Positions 1 through 11,208 of a stretch of DNA of 32,564 nucleotides are shown piece after piece (position 1 is the stretch's first letter; the number at the start of each line of letters is the position of its first letter). The notes under the pieces were generated by a model. It ran no database searches. It was given only the letters and a program-made list of their open reading frames with translations, and was not told where the DNA came from. The position numbers and the translations under genes were made by a program. The stretch is from assembly GCA_022071965.1 (NCBI GenBank), contig JAJVIQ010000016.1, forward strand, positions 1 to 32,564, read 5' to 3'. Source of the stretch: Gammaproteobacteria bacterium (GTDB taxonomy: Bacteria; Pseudomonadota; Gammaproteobacteria; JAJPIJ01).

Positions 1-384
1 CCGGCGCCCCCGGCGCCGAAGGTCGAGAAAAAGACGTTGTCTGCACCGGCGCGGTCCGCGATCGTCCTCGGGGTGGGCGCGGTGTTGTTCTGGTTCATCG
101 GCGCGCATGCGCCGCCCGCGTTCATGGAGCATTTCACCGTGTTCGTGCTCGGCTGCTTCATCGGCTACATGGTGGTGTGGAACGTGACGCCGGCACTGCA
201 CACACCGCTGATGAGCGTCACCAACGCGATCAGCAGCATCATCGCCATCGGCGCCCTCATCCAGATCTCGATACCGGGGGTGTGGCTGACGCTGCTCACG
301 GCGCTGGCCATCGTGCTGACGGCAGTCAACATGTTCGGCGGATTCGCCGTCACGCAGCGCATGCTGGCCATGTTCCGGAAATAA
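1..384 (+). CDS. pntA: NAD(P) transhydrogenase subunit alpha, C-terminal part (5' end outside window)
   Basis: This is the membrane end of the alpha subunit of the proton-translocating transhydrogenase, which moves hydride between NADH and NADP+ in the inner membrane, coupled to proton flow. The reading frame is open from base 1, so the gene begins outside the window. The visible part starts with a Pro/Ala/Lys-rich linker (about residues 1-12), followed by four hydrophobic segments. It carries the family signature VVWNVTPALHTPLMSVTNAI and ends in TQRMLAMFRK, as the E. coli PntA C terminus does. The linker suggests a single-chain PntA like that of E. coli, but a split PntAb beginning at TTG 37 cannot be excluded. 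pntB follows after 12 bases, so the two are co-transcribed. Confidence 0.93.
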   Translation, partial: PAPPAPKVEKKTLSAPARSAIVLGVGAVLFWFIGAHAPPAFMEHFTVFVLGCFIGYMVVWNVTPALHTPLMSVTNAISSIIAIGALIQISIPGVWLTLLTALAIVLTAVNMFGGFAVTQRMLAMFRK

Positions 385-396
385 GGAGATCGCGAC

Positions 397-1812
397 ATGA
401 GTGAAGGACTGATTACCGTCGCGTATCTCGCCGCGACCATACTTTTCATCCTCAGCCTGGGCGGCCTGAGCCATCCGGAGACCTCGCGCCGCGGCAACCT
501 CTACGGTGTCATCGGCATGGCTGTCGCCATCGTTGCGACCCTGCTCGGACCGCAGATCTCGGGCGCGGGCTTCGCCTGGATCATCGTGACCATGCTGATC
601 GGCGGCAGCATCGGCCTGTACGCGGCGCGCAAGGTGCAGATGACGCAGATGCCCGAGCTGGTCGCGCTCATGCACAGCCTCGTCGGTCTCGCCGCCGTGT
701 TCGTCGGCCTGGCGAGCTACATCGACCCGGAGGTGCGCTATACCGGCGCCGAGAAGATATTTCACGAATTCGAGGTCTACATCGGCATCCTCATCGGCAC
801 GGTGACCTTCTCCGGCTCGGTGATCGCCTTCGGCAAGCTCTCCGGCAAGATCGGTGGCAGACCGATGCTATTGCCGGCGCGGCACTGGATCAATCTCGCC
901 GGGCTCATCGCCGTGATCGTGCTCGGCCGGATCTTCCTGGATGCCGGTTCCGTCGGCAGCGGCATGGCGCCGCTGCTCCTGATGGTCGCCATCGCGCTCG
1001 CCTTCGGCGTGCACATGGTCATGGCGATCGGCGGCGCGGACATGCCGGTGGTGGTGTCCATGCTCAACAGCTATTCCGGCTGGGCCGCCTCGGCGACCGG
1101 GTTCATGCTCTCCAACAACCTGCTCATCGTCACGGGCGCGCTGGTGGGCTCCAGCGGCGCCATCCTGTCCTACATCATGTGCGAGGCGATGAACCGCAAT
1201 TTCATCAGCGTCATCGCTGGCGGCTTCGGCACGGAGGGCGGCAAGCCGGCCGCCGCGGGCGGGGCGCAGCCGGCCGGAGAGGTGGTGGCGGTGAGCGCGG
1301 CGGAGACCGCGGAGCTCATGCGGGAGGCCAGGAGCATCGTCATCGTGCCCGGCTACGGCATGGCGGTGGCGCAGGCCCAGCACACGGTCTACGAGATCAC
1401 GAGGCTGCTGCGCGAGCGCGGCAGCGACGTGCGCTTCGCCATCCATCCGGTCGCGGGCCGCATGCCCGGGCACATGAACGTGCTGCTGGCGGAGGCCAAG
1501 GTCCCCTACGACATCGTCATGGAGATGGACGAGATCAACGAGGACTTCCCGGAGACCGACCTGGCGATGGTCATCGGTGCGAACGACATCGTCAACCCGG
1601 CCGCGCAGGACGACCCGAACAGCCCGATCGCCGGCATGCCGGTGCTGGAGGTCTGGAAGGCGAGGACCTCCATCGTCATGAAGCGCAGCATGGCCTCCGG
1701 CTACGCGGGCGTGGACAATCCGCTGTTCTACAAGGACAACAATCGCATGCTGTTCGGCGACGCGAAGAAGATGCTCGACGAGGTGCTCGCGGTGATGAAG
1801 TCGGCGGCCTGA
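397..1812 (+). CDS. pntB: NAD(P) transhydrogenase subunit beta
   Basis: Beta subunit of the proton-translocating transhydrogenase: it contributes most of the membrane channel and the NADP(H)-binding domain III. The product is 471 residues, close to the family norm of about 460. Residues 1-270 hold eight or nine hydrophobic helices, followed by an Ala/Gly-rich linker around 285-305. Domain III shows the nucleotide motif [10 protein letters not shown] at residue 319, the segment [15 protein letters not shown], and [16 protein letters not shown], which contacts the NADP 2'-phosphate region in this family. An AAGGAG ribosome binding site (382-387) overlaps the pntA stop codon and supports ATG 397. 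A stable hairpin lies 35 bases past the stop. With PntA it probably makes NADPH from NADH at the expense of the proton gradient. Confidence 0.97.
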   Translation: MSEGLITVAYLAATILFILSLGGLSHPETSRRGNLYGVIGMAVAIVATLLGPQISGAGFAWIIVTMLIGGSIGLYAARKVQMTQMPELVALMHSLVGLAAVFVGLASYIDPEVRYTGAEKIFHEFEVYIGILIGTVTFSGSVIAFGKLSGKIGGRPMLLPARHWINLAGLIAVIVLGRIFLDAGSVGSGMAPLLLMVAIALAFGVHMVMAIGGADMPVVVSMLNSYSGWAASATGFMLSNNLLIVTGALVGSSGAILSYIMCEAMNRNFISVIAGGFGTEGGKPAAAGGAQPAGEVVAVSAAETAELMREARSIVIVPGYGMAVAQAQHTVYEITRLLRERGSDVRFAIHPVAGRMPGHMNVLLAEAKVPYDIVMEMDEINEDFPETDLAMVIGANDIVNPAAQDDPNSPIAGMPVLEVWKARTSIVMKRSMASGYAGVDNPLFYKDNNRMLFGDAKKMLDEVLAVMKSAA

Positions 1813-2171
1813 GCGCCCGCCTGTCAGGCGTGGCGATCATGATGACGGCAGGGGGCGAGATGCCTCCTGCCGGGTGTGCCCGGGACCCGGATACCCGGGA
1901 TCTGCAGAGGCGGTCCCCGCGCCGCGGCGCCGCATGTGATCGCGTGGTCTCCGGCCAGTGTCGACGCCTGTATACGCCGTCACACACGCGGCCGCCCTCG
2001 CCGCGGAAGATCATGGCTTGACCATTGCAGGGGTCCGGGGGACAGACTAAGCTAATTCTCACAACTAAGAATCGATGCAAACGGCTTGATCCAGCATCGA
2101 TTCGGCGAACGAACGTCAGCCCTCCCGGCTGTCCGGGGCAGCGGACAGTCCTCAGCCTACGGGACAAGTTT
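1813..2171 (+). promoter_or_regulatory. Non-coding region and structured leader before the cNMP/rhodanese/coiled-coil gene
   Basis: After the pntB hairpin the region is GC-rich and shows no gene. From about 2040 it becomes noticeably more AT-rich. TTGACC at 2018-2023 resembles a -35 box, but no good -10 sits 16-18 bases downstream, so the promoter is not resolved. Two inverted repeats follow. AATCGATGC (2070-2078) pairs perfectly with GCATCGATT (2094-2102) across a 15-base loop. GGCTGTCC (2127-2134) pairs with GGACAGTC (2143-2150), with one G-T wobble, across 8 bases. The second ends 21 bases before the GTG chosen as the start of the next gene. Although the frame is open back to TTG 2025, the composition and structure of this stretch suggest untranslated leader. 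Confidence 0.5.
1847..1871 (+). terminator. GC-rich hairpin downstream of pntB
   Basis: A 10-base-pair stem with a single G-T wobble (GGCAGGGGGC paired with GCCTCCTGCC) closes a 5-base loop 35 bases after the pntB stop. There is no T-tract after it, so it is not a textbook intrinsic terminator. It may act as an mRNA 3'-end stabiliser or a Rho-assisted end. A smaller CGCCT/AGGCG hairpin lies just before it at about 1818-1830. Confidence 0.4.
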
Positions 2172-5165
2172 GTGGACGCAAGCCAGCTAAAAGAGCATTT
2201 TCGCCGCCTGGTTCCCTTCAATCGCCTGCGCGAACCGCAGCAGGAACGCGTACTCGGAAAGGCCGAGGTCGTGGATCTGAGGCCCGGCGAAGAGCTGTTC
2301 CGACAGGGCAGCCATGACTCCTACACCTACTATCTCCTCGACGGATCGCTGGTCCTGAACTCCGACGGCGTGCGTGCCAAGAAGCTCGCGGCCGACAGCG
2401 ACGCCGCGAAATCGCCCCTCGGGCACCTGCAGCCGCGGCGTCTGAGCGCGGTGGCCGAGACCGGCGCCTCCGTGCTGAAGGTCCGCTCGGCCCTGATCGA
2501 ACGGGTGCTCGCGCCCAGACCCGGCGATGCGGAGAACCCGCACGCCTACGACGAGGTCACCGAGGGCGAGGAGACGATGAACCCGGCCCTGATGGCCGCG
2601 GCCCTGAAGCCGGAGCTGTTCGGCAAGCTCCCTCCTGCCCACATGCAACGCCTGTCCAATGTCATGGAATGGGTGAAATACAAGGCGGGCGACAACGTGA
2701 TCCGGCAGGGCGACGTCGGCGACTACTACTACATCATCAAGGAGGGCAGCTGCGAGGTGCGGCGCACGACCTCGGTGAGTACGCACGGCATCAAGCTGGC
2801 GGAGCTCAAGCCCGGGGACGCCTTTGGCGAGGACGCCCTCATCTCCAACATGCGCCGCAACGCCACCGTGCGCATGATCACCGATGGGGAGCTGATCCGC
2901 ATCGGCAAGGACGACTTCAACCAGCTCATCAAGGATCCGCTGCTGAAGTTCGTGACCTTCGAGGCCGCCTCGGAGCGGGTGCGCGACGGCGCGGTGTGGC
3001 TCGACGTGCGCTTCCCGGAGGAGTGCCGCAACGGCGCGCTGCCCGGAAGCATGAACATCCCGCTGAACATGCTGCGCATGTATGCCGGCAAACTCGATAC
3101 CGCGAGGACCTACATCACCTACTGCGATGACGGCAGCCGCAGCTCCGTGGCGGCCTTCATCCTGCGCGAGCGCGGATTCGAGGCGGCGTGCGTGGAGGGC
3201 GGCTGCGGGGCGCAGCTGGCGGCGCTCTACGCGCTGCACGCGCCGGGGTCGGAGAATCCCGACCTCACAGCCACCGTCATCCCGCGTCCGCTGGGGCAGG
3301 GCGAGGTGCAGGACACGGTGCCGATGGAGGAGGAGACGCTGCGCATCCTCGATCACCTCGCCTCGCTGCAACTGTTCTCGAGCGCCGCGGAGAAGGCCGT
3401 GATCCTCGACAAGCCGCACATGCCGATCGGGCCGGATGCCGCCACGCAGGCCGCCAACCAGATCGCGATGCCGATTCTCATGGGCAAGGATCCGACCGCG
3501 ACCAGGCCGCAGTTGCCGCCGTCCATGGAGGCGGACGTCGACGGCGACGCGACCATCGTCAGCTATGAGGAAGCGCCGGTCGAGGAGGAGGCCGCGCCGC
3601 CGGCCGCGGCCGATCCGCTGGCGCTACAGGCCGCGGAGATCCGGTTGCGCGATCTCGAGGCGCAGTTGCGCTACGAACGCGAGAGTGCGGAACGCCTCGG
3701 ACGGGCGTTGCGCGATGCGGAGCTCCTGCTCGCCAGGCAGGCGGAGGCGGCGAGCGCCGGCCCGGCCCCGGCAGCGCGCGCAGAAGACCAGGCCGCCGCG
3801 GAGAGTGAACGCCTGGAGGCGGCACTGGCGGCCGAACGGGAACGTCTGGCGCAGGCCCATCAGCAGGCGATGGCGGGCGCCGTGGCGGCGGAACGGGAGC
3901 GTCTCCTGCAGGCGCACCGGCAGGAGCTGGCGAACGCCGTGGCCGCCGAGCGCGAGCGCCTGGAACGCGCATATCGCGAGCAACTGGCCGTGGAGCGGGA
4001 TCAGGCACAACAGGCGAGCGAGGCGGCGATCAGGGCGGAGCGCGAGCGCCTGGAAGGCGAGCGGCACGCCGGCGCGGCCGCGCTGGAGGAGGAAAACGCC
4101 CGTCTGCAACGGCGGCACGCCGAGGAGTTCGCCGCCGCGCTCGACGCGGAGCGGGCCCGGCTCGATCTGTCGCACCGCGACGAGATCGAGGCGCTGCAGG
4201 CCCGGCTCGACGAGAACATCGTGCTGCTGGAACGCACCGGGGAGCAGGTCCGCAACTATGAGACCGCCCTGCAGCAGAGCAGTGCGGTGTCGGCCGAACG
4301 GGACCAGCTCGAGCAGTCGTACCGCCAGCGCATCGAGGAACTGGAGAAGCTGCTGGCGGCGCAGTCGGAGGCCGAGGAGCTCTTGAGCGCCGATCGCCAG
4401 AAGCTGGCCGGCGAGCTGGCGGAGCAGCGCAGGCTGCTGGAGGAGGCCAAGCGCCAGCTGAAGGAGACGCCTGCGCAGGCCCAGCAGCTCGAGCAGGCGA
4501 CCGAGGGGCAACTGGCGGAGCTGCGCAAGATCCTCGGCGCGGAGTTCGCGCGCAACGCCGCGCTCGTGGAGCTGGCCCGCCAGGAGCGCTCCTCGGCGGA
4601 GGCGGCGCGCAAGCGTCTGGTCGAGCATACCGAGCAGGTGTTCACGGAGTATCGCGGCCGGCACGAGCGCGTGCGCATCCAGGAGGAGGAACGCGTGCGC
4701 GAGGAACGGCGCCTGATGGCGATGGAGCGCAACTTCCTGCGTTCGGCGATGGATGCGGCGAACCGCGTGCGCGAACAGGCCGAGCAGATGATCCGCCAGG
4801 CCGAGGAGCAGGCCACGCGGTTGCGCGCGCTCACCAGCACGCAGATCGACGCCATCGAATCCGAGGCGCGCAACGACATGAAGCGCGTACAGGCCTCCAT
4901 GCCGTGGCTGCGCGAGGACAACAGGGCCGATGCGCTCGCCGAGGCCGAGGCGCGCCTCGGGCAGGAGATCCGCCACCAGGTCGATGACATGCTGACGGCC
5001 AGGGCGCCGGCGCCGGTCGCCTCGGCCAAGATCCTCGAGCTGCAGCGCCAGGACATGGAGCGCATCCAGCGGCGCACCGAGGAAGTGAAGCTCGTCCAGA
5101 GCGGCGGCATGGAGCTGATCCGCGGCGGATTCTCCGATCTGGACGGCTCGCCGGTCGCCGACTAG
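2172..5165 (+). CDS. Two cyclic-nucleotide-binding-like domains + rhodanese + long coiled coil
   Basis: A 997-residue protein (from GTG 2172) of unusual architecture. A first cNMP-binding-like beta roll begins at PGEELFRQG (residue 38) and lacks a recognisable phosphate-binding cassette. A second one (about 160-255) has a near-canonical cassette, FGEDALISNMRRNATV, starting at residue 218, with Glu220 and Arg229 in the ligand-contacting positions. A rhodanese domain (about 262-350) follows with the active loop CDDGSRS, catalytic Cys318. After a Pro/Ala/Glu-rich linker, about 460 residues (480-940) are Ala/Glu/Arg/Gln-rich coiled coil with three tandem 19-residue units. There is no signal peptide or membrane helix, so it should be cytoplasmic. 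cNMP-rhodanese proteins without the coiled coil are known in proteobacteria; I infer that the rod makes this one a scaffold. Start alternatives are TTG 2025 (unlikely, it lies in the leader) or another codon near 2172. Function unknown. Confidence 0.85.
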   Translation: MDASQLKEHFRRLVPFNRLREPQQERVLGKAEVVDLRPGEELFRQGSHDSYTYYLLDGSLVLNSDGVRAKKLAADSDAAKSPLGHLQPRRLSAVAETGASVLKVRSALIERVLAPRPGDAENPHAYDEVTEGEETMNPALMAAALKPELFGKLPPAHMQRLSNVMEWVKYKAGDNVIRQGDVGDYYYIIKEGSCEVRRTTSVSTHGIKLAELKPGDAFGEDALISNMRRNATVRMITDGELIRIGKDDFNQLIKDPLLKFVTFEAASERVRDGAVWLDVRFPEECRNGALPGSMNIPLNMLRMYAGKLDTARTYITYCDDGSRSSVAAFILRERGFEAACVEGGCGAQLAALYALHAPGSENPDLTATVIPRPLGQGEVQDTVPMEEETLRILDHLASLQLFSSAAEKAVILDKPHMPIGPDAATQAANQIAMPILMGKDPTATRPQLPPSMEADVDGDATIVSYEEAPVEEEAAPPAAADPLALQAAEIRLRDLEAQLRYERESAERLGRALRDAELLLARQAEAASAGPAPAARAEDQAAAESERLEAALAAERERLAQAHQQAMAGAVAAERERLLQAHRQELANAVAAERERLERAYREQLAVERDQAQQASEAAIRAERERLEGERHAGAAALEEENARLQRRHAEEFAAALDAERARLDLSHRDEIEALQARLDENIVLLERTGEQVRNYETALQQSSAVSAERDQLEQSYRQRIEELEKLLAAQSEAEELLSADRQKLAGELAEQRRLLEEAKRQLKETPAQAQQLEQATEGQLAELRKILGAEFARNAALVELARQERSSAEAARKRLVEHTEQVFTEYRGRHERVRIQEEERVREERRLMAMERNFLRSAMDAANRVREQAEQMIRQAEEQATRLRALTSTQIDAIESEARNDMKRVQASMPWLREDNRADALAEAEARLGQEIRHQVDDMLTARAPAPVASAKILELQRQDMERIQRRTEEVKLVQSGGMELIRGGFSDLDGSPVAD
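3828..3998 (+). repeat. Three tandem 57-bp units inside the coiled-coil coding region
   Basis: Units at 3828-3884, 3885-3941 and 3942-3998 each encode 19 residues that begin AAERERL. The first two share AERERL.QAH.Q...A.AV; the third diverges after AAERER. Further AERERL elements follow at longer spacing. The unit is coding and stays in phase. It looks like internal growth of the coiled-coil rod rather than a mobile or CRISPR repeat. Confidence 0.8.
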
Positions 5166-5187
5166 GGCGCAGTGGCGTTCAGCCGCG

Positions 5188-5216
5188 TTCCCTGACTGCG
5201 GGCCGTGCTGTATCCT
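5188..5216 (+). promoter_or_regulatory. Possible promoter of tRNA-Ser
   Basis: TTCCCT (5188-5193) and TATCCT (5211-5216) are separated by 17 bases. The implied start is about 6-8 bases before the mature tRNA 5' end at 5231, a reasonable geometry. The -35 match is weak, so this is a tentative call. Confidence 0.35.
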
Positions 5217-5230
5217 GACGGCCCCGCGAA

Positions 5231-5318
<88 letters not shown>

Positions 5319-5448
5319 GTTTCTTCAATTCTTCATCCGCCACGCCGTTTCGGCCCGGCAGGAATCGAGCCCGGCTCCGGAGCGGCGCATGTGTCTTTGC
5401 ACCCTCGCGGCGCCGTGCCGGTGGTCGTCCCGGAGATCTCCGCGGAGT

Positions 5449-9322
<3,874 letters not shown>

Positions 9323-9323
9323 C

Positions 9324-10094
9324 ATGCCAACCGACATCACCATTACTGCCACACTGCTGGTCCTGGCTCTGCTCGTCCTCTGGACCATCCTGAACATCCT
9401 GCTCGAGTACGAACGCGGCGTGGTCTTCTTCCTGGGGAGGTTCCAGCGGGTCAAGGGCCCCGGCCTGGTGATCATCGTCCCCGGGATACAGAAGATGATA
9501 CGGGTCGATCTGCGCATCGTCGTCCTGGACGTGCCCACGCAGGACGTGATCTCGCGCGACAACGTCTCGGTGAAGGTCAACGCCGTCATCTATTTCCGCG
9601 TGATCGATCCGGAGAAGGCGATCATCCAGGTGGAGAACTTCCACGCCGCGACGAGCCAACTGGCGCAGACGACGCTGCGCTCGGTGCTGGGGCAGCACGA
9701 GCTGGACGAGATGCTCGCCGAGCGCGAACGGCTGAACCTGCACATCCAGAGGATCCTCGACGAGCAGACGGCGGCCTGGGGCATCAAGGTGAGCAACGTG
9801 GAGATCAAGCACATCGATCTGGACGAGAGCATGGTGCGCGCGATCGCCAAGCAGGCCGAGGCCGAGCGCGAGCGGCGGGCCAAGATCATCCATGCCGAGG
9901 GCGAGCAGCAGGCCTCGGAGAAGCTGCTGCAGGCGGCGCAGACCCTGGCGAAGAACCCGCAGAGCATGCAGCTGCGTTTCCTGCAGACGCTCACCGAGAT
10001 CGCCGGCGACAAGAGCTCCGTCATCGCCTTCCCGCTGCCCATCGATCTGGTCCGGCCGCTGCTGTACGGCGCGCCGCCGCAGACGGAACGCTGA
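9324..10094 (+). CDS. Slipin / stomatin-like SPFH-domain membrane protein
   Basis: A 256-residue SPFH (band 7) protein of the bacterial slipin group. It has one N-terminal membrane helix (about residues 8-27), then the SPFH domain with the typical stretches [24 protein letters not shown] and [24 protein letters not shown]-terminal helical region, [20 protein letters not shown], is characteristic of stomatins. Such proteins oligomerise in membrane microdomains; in archaea the partner NfeD protease cleaves the slipin C terminus. The start ATG 9324 lies one base after the NfeD stop, so translation is probably coupled. A GC-rich hairpin follows 20 bases after its stop. Confidence 0.95.
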   Translation: MPTDITITATLLVLALLVLWTILNILLEYERGVVFFLGRFQRVKGPGLVIIVPGIQKMIRVDLRIVVLDVPTQDVISRDNVSVKVNAVIYFRVIDPEKAIIQVENFHAATSQLAQTTLRSVLGQHELDEMLAERERLNLHIQRILDEQTAAWGIKVSNVEIKHIDLDESMVRAIAKQAEAERERRAKIIHAEGEQQASEKLLQAAQTLAKNPQSMQLRFLQTLTEIAGDKSSVIAFPLPIDLVRPLLYGAPPQTER

Positions 10095-10114
10095 CAGGAA
10101 TTCCCGCTCTCGGC

Positions 10115-10134
10115 GCCGGGCGGGCGTGCCCGGC
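10115..10134 (+). terminator. Hairpin downstream of the slipin gene
   Basis: GCCGGGC (10115-10121) pairs perfectly with GCCCGGC (10128-10134) over a 6-base loop. No T-tract follows. It may mark the end of the NfeD-slipin transcript, but the lack of T residues keeps this uncertain. Confidence 0.35.
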
Positions 10135-10186
10135 CCGCGCGCCGGCGATGGACGGCGACGCGCGTTCCCCTGTAGATTCCCACTCC

Positions 10187-10591
10187 ATGAACATGCTCGA
10201 CGACATGCTGCCGGCAGTGGAGCCGGCGCTGAAGATCCCGGCGCGCCCGCAGGATGTCAACATGTACGGCGACATCTTCGGAGGTTGGCTCATGAGTCAG
10301 GTCGATCTCGCCGGGGCGATGCGCGCCATCGAGCGCTCGCGCGGACGGGTGGCGACGCGCGCCGTCAGCGATTTTCAGTTTCTCAGGCCGGTGAAGGTGG
10401 GCGACATGGTGCTCGCCTACGCCGATGTCGAGCACGTCGGGCGCACGTCGCTGAGCATCGGCGTGCACGTCTACGTCGAGCGCCGCACGCCGCCGGACTT
10501 CGATGCCGTCGTGCAGAAGGTGGCCGAGGCCAGGCTGGTCTACGTCGCCATGAATTCCGATGGCAGCGCGCGCACGGTCCCGCCGCCGTGA
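10187..10591 (+). CDS. yciA: Acyl-CoA thioesterase, YciA-like hotdog fold
   Basis: Cytoplasmic hotdog-fold thioesterase that hydrolyses acyl-CoA esters. The 134-residue product, counted from ATG 10187, matches E. coli YciA (132 residues) along its length. The defining motif is NMYGDIFGGWLMSQVD (YciA: NANGDIFGGWLMSQMD), whose last Asp (residue 40) corresponds to the catalytic Asp of YciA enzymes. FLRPVKVGDMVLAYADV and the C-terminal YVAMNSDG also fit. An upstream in-frame ATG at 10148 would add 13 residues with no family match, so ATG 10187 is preferred. The Nudix gene follows on the same strand after 46 bases. Confidence 0.93.
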   Translation: MNMLDDMLPAVEPALKIPARPQDVNMYGDIFGGWLMSQVDLAGAMRAIERSRGRVATRAVSDFQFLRPVKVGDMVLAYADVEHVGRTSLSIGVHVYVERRTPPDFDAVVQKVAEARLVYVAMNSDGSARTVPPP

Positions 10592-10637
10592 GCGCGCCGG
10601 CACGCCACGTTCGCCCGCAGCCGCGGCGCCCGCCGTC

Positions 10638-11147
10638 ATGAGCGAGGAGATCTTCGCCGTCGTCGATGAGAGCGACACGGTGATCGACTATCGTCCGCGC
10701 TCGGAGGTGCACCGGCTCGGGCTGCGCCACCGCTCGGTACACATCTGGGTCTACAGCGGCGCGGGCGAGGTCCTGCTGCAGAAGCGCTCTCGGCGCAAGG
10801 AGTGCTTCCCGGGCATGTGGGATTCCGCGACCGCGGGTCACGTCGATCGCGGCGAGGACTACGATCAGTGCGCGGTGCGCGAACTGCGCGAGGAGCTGGG
10901 CGTCGTCCTCCACGCACCGCCGGAGCGCCTGTTCAAGCTGCAGGCCTGCGCCGCCACGGGTTGGGAGTTCTGCTGGGTGTATCGTCTGACCAGCGACGGA
11001 CCGTTCCGGCCCGACCCGGAGGAGGTGGACGCGGTGGCGTGGTTCGCGCCCGCCGATCTCGGGCGGCGCCTTCACGTCGAGCCGATGGCGTTTGCGGGCA
11101 CGGTGCCGCTCATCTACGCCAGGCTGCATCCGCAAACGGGGAACTGA
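10638..11147 (+). CDS. Nudix hydrolase, YfcD-like
   Basis: A 169-residue Nudix protein. The complete Nudix box lies at residues 67-89: Gly67, Glu73, then RELREELGV (Arg81 to Val89), so the metal-binding helix is intact. The surroundings HIWVYSGAGEVLLQKRS and FPGMWDSATAGHV resemble the YfcD / isopentenyl-diphosphate-isomerase-like subgroup. Its substrate cannot be read from the sequence. ATG 10638 is chosen because similarity begins with MSEEIFAVVDESD; the longer open frame upstream overlaps the end of the thioesterase gene. uvrC follows 61 bases later. Confidence 0.93.
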   Translation: MSEEIFAVVDESDTVIDYRPRSEVHRLGLRHRSVHIWVYSGAGEVLLQKRSRRKECFPGMWDSATAGHVDRGEDYDQCAVRELREELGVVLHAPPERLFKLQACAATGWEFCWVYRLTSDGPFRPDPEEVDAVAWFAPADLGRRLHVEPMAFAGTVPLIYARLHPQTGN

Positions 11148-11208
11148 GCGCGTCCCGCGACCGCCGAGGAACTCACCGCGCCGGGGTAGCCCGGCCACCC
11201 GAGCCCGA

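Noticed and set aside
2025-2171. N-terminal extension of the coiled-coil protein from TTG 2025
   Set aside because: The base composition is unlike the coding part, two hairpins lie in it, and TTG 2025 sits within a few bases of the possible -35 box.
3828-3998. Regular repeats considered as a CRISPR-like array
   Set aside because: The units are contiguous, in phase with a long reading frame, and have no spacers.
5431-5442. Palindrome CGGAGATCTCCG between tRNA-Ser and katG
   Set aside because: It has no loop or T-tract for a terminator and no link to a known operator; kept only as a note.
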